From Propionibacterium sp. (GTDB lineage Bacteria > Actinomycetota > Actinomycetes > Propionibacteriales > Propionibacteriaceae), in contig DURG01000224.1 in the NCBI GenBank assembly GCA_012837465.1, positions 1-9,377 of the forward strand: 9,377 nucleotides of DNA. The letters run 5' to 3'. Shown in pieces: positions 1-7,467 of the stretch; position 1 is the first letter of the stretch, and every line of letters starts with the position of its first letter. The translations under genes were made by a program, and so were the position numbers. Under the pieces are notes generated by a model that saw only the letters and a list, made by a program, of their open reading frames with translations, did no database searches and was not told the DNA's origin.

Positions 1-33
1 GAGGAGGGGGAGTTCGGTGGGGCTGTCTGTCAT
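1..33 (-). CDS. Possible start of the next gene in the pfl operon (partial, runs off the left edge)
   Basis: An ATG at 33-31 opens a minus-strand frame that stays open to the window edge and reads MTDSPTELPLL. A GAAGGG stretch lies 10 nt upstream and could serve as a ribosome binding site. The gene directly after pyruvate formate-lyase is often its radical-SAM activating enzyme, and this position and strand fit that. However, only 11 residues are visible and none is diagnostic, so the identity is inferred from context alone. The CxxxCxxC radical-SAM motif would lie outside the window. Confidence 0.3.
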   Translation of the reverse strand, partial: MTDSPTELPLL

Positions 34-42
34 GCTGCGGGG

Positions 43-108
43 GCCCTTCGTCGTGGCTGGCTCCTTCGTCGCACCGCCACGCTCAGGGACCAAGCGACGA
101 CGAAGGGC
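43..108. repeat. Intercistronic inverted repeat (REP-like), downstream of the radical-domain gene
   Basis: A perfect 12-bp inverted repeat pairs 43-54 (GCCCTTCGTCGT) with 97-108 (ACGACGAAGGGC). A second CCTTCGTCG copy at 63-71 can pair with the same right arm, and CGTGGC (52-57) can pair with GCCACG (76-81), so the structures are alternative. On the minus strand it contains GGTCCCTGAGC and CGAAGGGCC, which resemble the widespread actinobacterial intergenic palindrome GGTCCCTGAGC...TCGAAGGGCC. No U-run follows, so it is not a standard Rho-independent terminator. It may be a REP element, an mRNA-stabilising structure or an attenuator. Confidence 0.6.
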
Positions 109-117
109 AGGGACCAG

Positions 118-369
118 TCAGGCGTTGCCGTGGAAGGTGCGCGAGAGGACGTCGCGCTGCTGGTCCTTGGTCAGCTTCACGAAGTTGACGGCGTAGCCGG
201 AGACGCGGACGGTGAGGTTCGGGTAGTTGTCCGGGTTCTCCATCGCGTCCTCGAGGGTTTCGCGGTTGAGCACGTTGATGTTCGCGTGGAAGAGGCCCTG
301 CTGGTGCGCGCGCTCCTCGCGGGAGGCCTTCATCGAGGCCAGGCGCTCATCGAAAGTCTTGACAGCCAT
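118..369 (-). CDS. grcA: Glycyl-radical subunit of a split pyruvate formate-lyase (GrcA/YfiD-like, 83 aa)
   Basis: The protein matches the C-terminal glycyl-radical domain of pyruvate formate-lyase. From about residue 28 it reads HANINVLNRETLEDAMENP and continues to RVSGYAVNF, closely resembling the end of E. coli PflB and of the stand-alone radical cofactor GrcA (YfiD). The radical glycine should be Gly58 (codon 196-198), the equivalent of E. coli PflB Gly734. The first 22 or so residues are charged, probably helical, and have no counterpart in PflB; they may dock onto the large subunit. Unlike 127-aa E. coli GrcA, it has only a short N-terminal extension. It starts 12 nt after the large subunit's stop, with an ideal Shine-Dalgarno in the gap. 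Because the large subunit lacks this domain, this protein is probably an obligatory subunit rather than a repair spare. It must be activated by a radical-SAM PFL activase and would be the part destroyed by oxygen. Stop TGA at 120-118. Confidence 0.93.
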   Translation of the reverse strand: MAVKTFDERLASMKASREERAHQQGLFHANINVLNRETLEDAMENPDNYPNLTVRVSGYAVNFVKLTKDQQRDVLSRTFHGNA

Positions 370-384
370 GGTGATGTCTCCTTA
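370..384 (-). promoter_or_regulatory. Ribosome binding site of the radical subunit, overlapping the large-subunit stop codon
   Basis: On the minus strand the junction reads TAAGGAG, then ACATCACC, then ATG. The AAGGAG core matches the anti-Shine-Dalgarno sequence, and GGAG lies 8 nt from the start. Two bases of the core belong to the TAA stop of the upstream gene. This supports separate but coupled translation (termination and reinitiation) of the two PFL pieces. Confidence 0.85.
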
Positions 385-2481
385 GTTCTCGGGCACGAAG
401 CCGGCGTCGAGCAGGCCGACGAGGTTGCCCACCTGCTCGTCCTTGTCGCGGCCAAGGCCGGACGGGGTGATGGTGTTGGTCAGGGAGATACCGTCGAGGG
501 CATCGTGGTAATCGAGCTTGCCCACCGAGAGCATCGAGGCGAGCATGCCGTGCGAATCTGCGCCGTTCTCCGGGTTCGCGCCCGGGGCGAACGGTGTGCC
601 CGCCTTGTGGCCCGACGGGAAGGCGCCGGTGTTGCGCCCGTAGACCACGTTCGAGGTGATCGTGAGCACCGACTGGGTGGGCATCGCGTCGCGGTACAGC
701 TCCTGCGCGCGGATCTTCTGCATGATGGTGTGCACCACCACCGCAGCGATCTCATCGGCGCGGTCGTCGTCGTTGCCGTAGCGGGGGAAGTCGCCCTCGG
801 TGAGGTAGTCGACGATGAGGCCGCTGTCGTCGCGCACGGGTGTGACCTTGGCGTAGCGGATGGCCGACAGTGAATCCGCGACGATGGACAGGCCGGCGAT
901 GCCGCAGCCCAGCGTGCGCAGGATCTCGGAATCGTGCAGCGCCATCTCGATCGACTCGTAGGCGTACTTGTCGTGGCAGTAGTGGATGATGTTGAGCGCC
1001 TCGACGTAGGTGGCCACCACCCAGTCGAGCATCTGCTCGTAGCGGTGCCACACGTCGTCGAAGTCGAGTGGGCCGTCGCCCTGCACGGGCTCGTGGCCCT
1101 CGACGATGAGCTTGCCGCTGACCTCATCACGGCCGCCGTTGATGGCGTAGAGCAGGCCCTTGGCGGCGTTCATGCGGGCACCGAAGAACTGCATCTGCTT
1201 ACCCACGCGCATGGGGGACACGCAGCACGCGATGGCCGCGTCGTCGCCCCAGTAGTCGCGGATGCGGTTGTCCGCCTCGTACTGCAGCGAGCTGGTCTCG
1301 ATCGAGATCGCGGCGCAGAACTCCTTGTAGCCCTCCGGCAGCGCCGGATCCCAGAAGATGGTGATGTTCGGTTCCGGGGCGGGGCCCAGGTTACGCAGCG
1401 TCTGCAGCAGGCGGAACGAGGTCTTGGTGACCATCGAGCGGCCGTCCTCGCCGAGGCCCGCGTCGGACCAGGTGGCCCAGTAGGGATCACCGGAGAAGAT
1501 CTGGTCGTAGTCGATGGTGCGCAGGAACCGTACGATGCGCAGTTTGATGACCAGCGCGTCGATCATCTCCTGCGCGTCGGTCTCCGTGATGGTGCCGGCG
1601 GCCAGATCGCGCTCGAAGTACACGTCGAGGAACGCCGAGAGGCGGCCGATCGACATCGCGGCACCGTCCTGGCTCTTGATCGAGGCCAGGTAGCCGAAGT
1701 ACGTCCACTGCACGGCCTCCTTGGCGGTGCTGGCGGGCCGCGAGATGTCGAAGCCATAGATCTCGCCGAGCGACTTGAGCTTCTGCAGCGCCTTGATCTG
1801 CTCGGCGTGCTCCTCGCGGTAACGCGCCCAGTGCTCCGAAAAGCCCTGATCAGCGACGGCGTCCTTGGCCTGCTTCTTCTCCTCGATGAGGGCGTCCACG
1901 CCGTAGAGGGCCACGCGGCGGTAGTCGCCGATGATGCGGCCGCGGCCGTACGCGTCGGGCAGACCGGTGATGATGTGCGACGAGCGGGCCGCGCGGATGC
2001 GGGGGGTGTAGATGTCGAAGACCGCATCGTTGTGGGTCTTGCGGTACCTGGTGAAGATCTCCTTGATCTGCTCGTCGGGCTTGGCGCCCGCCTCGCGCAG
2101 GGCCGTTTCCACCATGCGCCAGCCGCCGTAGGGCATCATGGCGCGCTTGAGCGGCACGTCGGTCTGCAGGCCGACGATCACGTCGTCGTCCTTGCAGATG
2201 TAGCCGGCGGGAAACGCGTCGATGTCGGCCGGGGTCTCGGTGTCGACGGCGAACACCCGGTTGCGGCGCTCGGCCGAGAGGTAGTTGTCCTCCAGGCGCT
2301 GCCACACGTCGAGGGTCTTCTTGGTGGGGCCGGCCAGGAAGGCCGCGTCGCCGTCGTAGGGGGTGTAGTTGCGCTGCACGAAATCGCGCACATCGATGCG
2401 CTCACACCACGCACCCTCGGAGAATCCGTCCCACTCAGTGGGGTTATCGACCAATGTCTCTCTGGCTACGTTCAACGTCAC
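382..2481 (-). CDS. pflB: Pyruvate formate-lyase large subunit, lacking the glycyl-radical domain (formate C-acetyltransferase)
   Basis: Cytoplasmic enzyme converting pyruvate and CoA to acetyl-CoA and formate in anaerobic metabolism. It follows E. coli PflB almost end to end: VRDFVQRNYTPYDGD near the N-terminus, LPDAYGRGRIIGDYRRVALYG, the active-site pair in IACCVSPM, KQMQFFGARMN, and SVLTITSNVVYG with APGANPENG near the C-terminus. With the GTG start at 2481 the protein has 699 aa and the catalytic cysteines are Cys419 and Cys420 (codons 1225-1227 and 1222-1224), next to E. coli Cys418/419. The frame is open up to 2571, but the 30 extra residues do not look like the family, cover an AT-richer stretch and would overlap the likely promoter, so I prefer GTG 2481. 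It ends GLLDAGFVPEN-stop, equivalent to about PflB residue 696, just before the radical domain, which is supplied by the next gene. On its own it should be inactive. It is divergent from metG. Confidence 0.95.
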   Translation of the reverse strand: MTLNVARETLVDNPTEWDGFSEGAWCERIDVRDFVQRNYTPYDGDAAFLAGPTKKTLDVWQRLEDNYLSAERRNRVFAVDTETPADIDAFPAGYICKDDDVIVGLQTDVPLKRAMMPYGGWRMVETALREAGAKPDEQIKEIFTRYRKTHNDAVFDIYTPRIRAARSSHIITGLPDAYGRGRIIGDYRRVALYGVDALIEEKKQAKDAVADQGFSEHWARYREEHAEQIKALQKLKSLGEIYGFDISRPASTAKEAVQWTYFGYLASIKSQDGAAMSIGRLSAFLDVYFERDLAAGTITETDAQEMIDALVIKLRIVRFLRTIDYDQIFSGDPYWATWSDAGLGEDGRSMVTKTSFRLLQTLRNLGPAPEPNITIFWDPALPEGYKEFCAAISIETSSLQYEADNRIRDYWGDDAAIACCVSPMRVGKQMQFFGARMNAAKGLLYAINGGRDEVSGKLIVEGHEPVQGDGPLDFDDVWHRYEQMLDWVVATYVEALNIIHYCHDKYAYESIEMALHDSEILRTLGCGIAGLSIVADSLSAIRYAKVTPVRDDSGLIVDYLTEGDFPRYGNDDDRADEIAAVVVHTIMQKIRAQELYRDAMPTQSVLTITSNVVYGRNTGAFPSGHKAGTPFAPGANPENGADSHGMLASMLSVGKLDYHDALDGISLTNTITPSGLGRDKDEQVGNLVGLLDAGFVPEN

Positions 2482-2488
2482 TCGCCTG

Positions 2489-2494
2489 AGTTTA
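2489..2494 (-). promoter_or_regulatory. Candidate -10 element of the pfl operon (leaderless)
   Basis: The minus strand reads TAAACT, then 7 nt, then the GTG at 2481. This fits the actinobacterial TANNNT -10 at the spacing expected when transcription starts on the start codon. A second candidate, TACATT (2506-2501), would give a leader of about 12 nt. No clear -35 is seen at 16-18 bp. The surrounding stretch 2489-2535 is AT-richer than the genes on either side, as expected of a promoter. Confidence 0.45.
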
Positions 2495-2681
2495 CGACGA
2501 AATGTAGGACGAAGCGAAATGAGCAAAACCATTGCGCGATCAGTGCCGTTGTGAGCGGATCGCGGGGTCATGGCGCGCCCCGTTGGGGGAAATGGACATC
2601 AGGACCGTTCACTTGAGGTGTGCCGTCTCATCGGCCATCTGCTTGCCCCCCTCACGCAGGTGGCGCGATGGCCGGCAGCGA

Positions 2682-2687
2682 TAGGAT
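2682..2687 (+). promoter_or_regulatory. Candidate -10 element of metG (leaderless), or its ribosome binding site
   Basis: TAGGAT is followed by 7 nt and then the ATG at 2695. As a TANNNT -10 box it would start transcription at or next to the ATG. The same bases include AGGA (2683-2686) 8 nt from the ATG, which could instead be a Shine-Dalgarno. The sequence alone cannot separate the two readings. No good -35 is visible. Confidence 0.45.
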
Positions 2688-2694
2688 GGCGGCC

Positions 2695-4482
2695 ATGAGT
2701 CACGTTCTTGCCGCCGTCGCTTGGCCCTACGCCAACGGCCCCCGCCACATCGGACACGTCTCGGGCTTCGGAGTTCCCTCCGATGTGTTCTCCCGGTACA
2801 TGCGCATGGCGGGCCACGACGTGCTGATGGTGTCTGGCTCCGACGAGCACGGCACCGCCATCCAGGTGAAGGCCGACGCCGAGGGCCTCACCGCCCGGCA
2901 GACGGCGGACAAGTACCACGCGCAGATCGTCTCCGACCTGCAGGGCCTGGGCCTCAGCTACGACCTGTACACCCGCACCACGACGCCCAACCACTATCAC
3001 GTGGTCCAGGAGATGTTCACCGCGCTGTACGAGAACGGCTACATCGTGGCCAAGACGCAGATGGGCGCCATCTCGCCATCGACGGGGCGCACGCTGCCCG
3101 ACCGCTTCATCGAGGGCACCTGCCCACTGTGCGGCTACGACAACGCCCGCGGCGACCAGTGCGACAAGTGCGGCAACCAACTCGACCCGGCAGACCTGAT
3201 CAACCCGAAGTCGAAGGTCAACGGCGAGACCCCCGGCTTCGTCGAGACCGAGCACTTCTTCCTCGACCTGCCCAAGCTGGCCCCGGCGTTGACCGAGTGG
3301 ATCGACACCCGCGAGGACTGGCGCCCCAACGTGCTGAAGTTCTCCCACAACCTGCTCAAAGAGATCCGCGAGCGCGCCATCACCCGCGACCTCGACTGGG
3401 GGGTACCCGTCCCGCTCGACGGCTGGCGCGACGCCCCCATGAAGCGCATCTACGTGTGGTTCGACGCCGTGATCGGCTACCTGTCGGCCTCCATCGAGTG
3501 GGCCAAGCGCTCAGGGGACCCGGATGCCTGGCGCAAGTGGTGGAACGACGACGCCGCGCGCAGCTACTACTTCATGGGCAAGGACAACATCGTCTTCCAC
3601 TCGGTCATCTGGCCCGGCATCCTGCTGGGCGCCAATGGCCAGGGCACCGAGGGCGGCACCATCCGCGAGGAACTCGGCGAACTTGAGCTCCCCACCGAGG
3701 TGGTCAGCTCCGAGTTCATGACCATGAAGGGCTCGAAGGTCTCCAGCTCGCGCGGCGCCTCGATCTTCGTCGGCGACTTCCTCGAGGAGTTCGGCCCGGA
3801 TGCCCTGCGCTACTACATCGCCGTCGCCGGGCCGGAGAATCAAGACACGGACTTCACCTGGGAGGAGTTCGTCCGCCGCATCAACTTCGAGCTTGCCAAC
3901 GAATGGGGCAACCTCGTCAACCGCTCCATCTCCATGGCCCACAAGAACGTCGGCGCCATCCCGGAGGCGGGCGACTTCACCGACGCGGACCTGGCGCTGC
4001 TCAATGCGTCGAAGGACGCGTTCCTCACCGTCGGCGACCACATCGCCGCGCGCCGCTTCAAGGCCGGCATCACCGAGGCCATGCGCATCATCGGCCTGGC
4101 GAACAAGTACATCTCCGACATGGAGCCGTGGAAGCTCAAGGACGACCCGGCCCGCCGCGACACCGTGCTGCACGTCGCGCTCCAGGTCATCTCGGATTGC
4201 AACACGCTGCTGACCCCGTACCTGCCGCACTCGGCGCAGAAGATCTTCGAGGCGCTCGGCAACGAGGGTGTGTGGGCCGCGCAGCCCGAGATCGTCGAGG
4301 TCACCGACGGCGACCTGACCTACCCCACGCTGCAGGGCGACTACACGTCACAGGAGGCCGTGTGGCAGTCGCGCCCGATCGTGCCCGGCACCCCACTGCA
4401 GAAGCCCACGCCGCTGTTCACCAAGCTCGACGAGAAGCTTGGCGAGACCGGCCCCGCCTTCGCCCCCGTCAACGCCGGTTGA
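2695..4482 (+). CDS. metG: Methionyl-tRNA synthetase (595 aa)
   Basis: Class I aminoacyl-tRNA synthetase that charges tRNA-Met with methionine in the cytoplasm. Residues 18-21 are the HIGH signature (GPRHIGHVSGFG). A four-cysteine zinc knuckle follows in the connective domain: C143-x2-C146 and C156-x2-C159 (CPLCGY ... QCDKCG). The catalytic loop near 348-352 reads KVSSS instead of KMSKS, a variant I recall from other actinobacterial MetRS. The C-terminal part is the helical anticodon-binding domain; there is no extra Trbp111-like tRNA-binding domain after it. The frame is open upstream to 2620, but ATG 2695 is preferred because SHVLAAVAWPYANGPRHIGH is the expected N-terminus and a TAGGAT box sits just before it. 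It is divergent from pfl and convergent with sdhB. A hairpin starts 2 nt after the stop. Confidence 0.96.
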   Translation: MSHVLAAVAWPYANGPRHIGHVSGFGVPSDVFSRYMRMAGHDVLMVSGSDEHGTAIQVKADAEGLTARQTADKYHAQIVSDLQGLGLSYDLYTRTTTPNHYHVVQEMFTALYENGYIVAKTQMGAISPSTGRTLPDRFIEGTCPLCGYDNARGDQCDKCGNQLDPADLINPKSKVNGETPGFVETEHFFLDLPKLAPALTEWIDTREDWRPNVLKFSHNLLKEIRERAITRDLDWGVPVPLDGWRDAPMKRIYVWFDAVIGYLSASIEWAKRSGDPDAWRKWWNDDAARSYYFMGKDNIVFHSVIWPGILLGANGQGTEGGTIREELGELELPTEVVSSEFMTMKGSKVSSSRGASIFVGDFLEEFGPDALRYYIAVAGPENQDTDFTWEEFVRRINFELANEWGNLVNRSISMAHKNVGAIPEAGDFTDADLALLNASKDAFLTVGDHIAARRFKAGITEAMRIIGLANKYISDMEPWKLKDDPARRDTVLHVALQVISDCNTLLTPYLPHSAQKIFEALGNEGVWAAQPEIVEVTDGDLTYPTLQGDYTSQEAVWQSRPIVPGTPLQKPTPLFTKLDEKLGETGPAFAPVNAG

Positions 4483-4484
4483 GC

Positions 4485-4503
4485 CGGCGCGCTCAGCGCG
4501 CCG
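4485..4503 (+). terminator. GC-rich hairpin directly after metG
   Basis: A perfect 8-bp stem, CGGCGCGC (4485-4492) and GCGCGCCG (4496-4503), encloses the 3-nt loop TCA. It begins 2 nt after the metG stop codon. There is no U-run, as in many high-GC actinobacterial terminators, so the terminator role is inferred from stem strength and position. Being palindromic, it could also act on transcripts coming from sdhB. Confidence 0.6.
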
Positions 4504-4564
4504 TGTCGAAGCCGGGTGAAGTTCGACGCTGGGTTGTCTGAATTCTCACCGGGTTTCGACACGG
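4501..4564. repeat. Imperfect palindrome between convergent metG and sdhB
   Basis: CCGTGTCGAA (4501-4510) is the exact reverse complement of TTCGACACGG (4555-4564). The pairing continues inward imperfectly: GCCGGGTGAA (4511-4520) faces TTCTCACCGGGT (4543-4554) with small bulges. It overlaps the last bases of the metG hairpin. The right half, CACCGGGTTTCGACACGG, resembles one end of the GTTTCGA...CTCAACC palindromic repeats common in actinobacterial intergenic regions. It is probably a REP-like element. Confidence 0.6.
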
Positions 4565-4593
4565 TCGCGCTCCTCGTTCCTCGGAGGCGACCG
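4562..4593. repeat. REP-like hairpin adjoining the tandem array
   Basis: CGGTCGC (4562-4568) pairs with GCGACCG (4587-4593). After a one-base bulge, CTCC (4570-4573) pairs with GGAG (4583-4586), leaving a 9-nt loop. With its flanks (TTTCGACA on the left, GGCTCAACC on the right), it has the layout of an actinobacterial GTTTCGA-hairpin-CTCAACC intergenic repeat. Its right shoulder is the first unit of the tandem array, so the array probably grew from this element. Confidence 0.6.
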
Positions 4594-4705
4594 GCTCAAC
4601 CAGCGTGAGAGGCGACCGGCTCAACCAGCGTGATGGGCGACCGGCTCAACCAGCGTGATGGGCGACCGGCTCAACCAGCGTGAGAGGCGACCGGCTCAAC
4701 CACCG
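4586..4705. repeat. 25-bp direct tandem repeat, about 4.8 copies
   Basis: Units start at 4586, 4611, 4636, 4661 and 4686, each opening with GGCGACCGGCTCAACC. The first four are identical except for the last two or three bases, which end TGAGA in units 1 and 4 and TGATG in units 2 and 3. The fifth is partial and diverges after CTCAACCA. The array lies between the convergent ends of metG and sdhB and encodes nothing evident. Near-identity of the units suggests recent slippage or unequal exchange, making it a potential variable-number locus. Confidence 0.92.
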
Positions 4706-4750
4706 CAGTGAAGGTACTATGCGCTGCGGGGCGCTCACGCTCAGGGACGG

Positions 4751-5553
4751 CTAGCGGCGGAAGGCTGCGCGGAGTTTCTCCCGGTGCACCGCGGCGACCG
4801 CGGTGAGCGGGATCCCCGCAGGGCAGACCTCGACGCACTCCCCATAGCTGGAGCACGGGCCGAACTCGCCGTCGAGCTGATCGACGACGGCGCCAGCGCG
4901 CCGGGTGCGCTCCAGCTTCCCGTGGGGGAGCAGCGCCAGGTGCGCGAGTTTCGCGCCGGCGAACAGGTGCGCCGCCCCGTTGGGGCAGGCCGCGACGCAG
5001 GCGCCGCAGCCGATGCAGGCCGCGAAATCCAGCGCCAGCTCCGCGTCGTCGTGGCCGATGAGCAGGTCGTCGGCGTCCGGAGCGGTGCCCGTCGTGACGT
5101 CGACGTGCCCGCCGGCCTGGATCAGCCGGTCCAGGGAGGAGCGGTCGACCACCAGATCCCGCACGACGGGGAACGCGGCCGAGCGCAACGGCTCGATCCT
5201 GAGCTTCAGCAGTGACCCCAAATCTAGATTTGCGCTCGCAGACGAACCCGAATCTAGATTTGGGCTCCCTCCCCGCCCCGGCCCGAACGCCCGCAGGTGC
5301 TGGCGGCACGACGGGGTCTGCGGCACCGGACCGTGTGGCGTGTCGTTGACCGTCACACCACAGGCTCCGCAGGCGCCCTCGCGGCAGTCCGACTCGAACT
5401 GGATGGGTTCGACCCCGCCTTCGGCGAGCTGGTCGTTCAGCCTGTCGAGCAACTCCAGGAGGCTCATCTCGGGGGTCGCGTCCTCGACGACGTGCGTCTC
5501 GAAGCGGCCGTCCGCCTCGGGCGAATCCTGCCGCCAGACCTCGATCTCAACCC

Positions 5554-5557
<4 letters not shown>
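4751..5557 (-). CDS. sdhB: Succinate dehydrogenase/fumarate reductase iron-sulfur subunit, with an in-frame palindromic insertion (268 aa)
   Basis: Electron-transfer subunit carrying electrons between the SdhA flavin and the membrane quinone site. The N-terminal ferredoxin domain holds the 2Fe-2S ligands C58, C63, C66 and C84 (CREGACGAC ... PSC). The C-terminal domain has the 4Fe-4S pattern C181-x2-C184-x2-C187-x3-C191-P and the remaining cluster cysteines C235, C241 and C245-P. The start ATG overlaps the sdhA stop (ATGA) and has GAGG 8 nt upstream, so the open frame extending to 5662 is not used. Odd feature: after LRAF (residue 91) homologues have a short turn, then go on to IEPLR and FPVVRDLVVDR. 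Here about 20 extra residues rich in Gly, Ser, Asn and Asp intervene, 16 codons of them from a 48-bp AT-rich palindrome (5217-5264). The frame and all cluster ligands are intact, so the protein is probably functional. The stop TAG at 4753-4751 is followed by the intergenic repeats. Confidence 0.94.
5217..5264. repeat. 48-bp palindromic element inserted in-frame in sdhB
   Basis: The left arm CCCAAATCTAGATTTG (5217-5232) and right arm CGAATCTAGATTTGGG (5249-5264) are reverse complements at 15 of 16 positions, around a 16-nt centre. The left arm contains AAATCTAGATTT, itself a perfect 12-bp palindrome, and the right arm the one-base variant GAATCTAGATTT. The length is exactly 16 codons and it encodes NLDSG...NLDLG in sdhB. 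It is much more AT-rich than its surroundings. It sits where homologous SdhB proteins have a short surface turn. No target duplication is evident. Confidence 0.8.

Positions 5558-7463
<1,906 letters not shown>

Positions 7464-7467
<4 letters not shown>

Noticed and set aside
130..873. Long plus-strand frame opposite the pfl genes (also 934-2616)
   Set aside because: It is antisense to strongly recognisable PFL sequence, has Val/Arg/Asp/Gly-rich composition typical of high-GC shadow frames, and matches no family I know.
2482..2571. N-terminal extension of the large PFL subunit to ATG 2571
   Set aside because: The extra 30 residues do not resemble PFL N-termini, the stretch contains the likely promoter, and Cys numbering fits E. 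coli when the GTG at 2481 is used.
2482..2694. FNR, Rex or CRP-type operator upstream of pfl
   Set aside because: I looked for TTGATnnnnATCAA and TTGTGA...TCACAA-type dyads. A lone TTGTGA half-like stretch near 2549-2554 has no matching second half, so I report no operator.
4038..4042. A degenerate class I signature in MetRS (KVSSS at residues 348-352, coded near 3736-3750) as a loss of function
   Set aside because: The same substitution occurs, as far as I recall, in other actinobacterial MetRS proteins, and all other motifs are intact, so it is a lineage variant.
4586..4705. CRISPR array
   Set aside because: The 25-bp units are directly adjacent with no unique spacers, and no cas-like gene is nearby.
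4703..4729. Small inverted repeat CCGCAG/CTGCGG as the sdhB terminator
   Set aside because: It has only a 6-bp stem with a 15-nt loop and no U-run, too weak to support.
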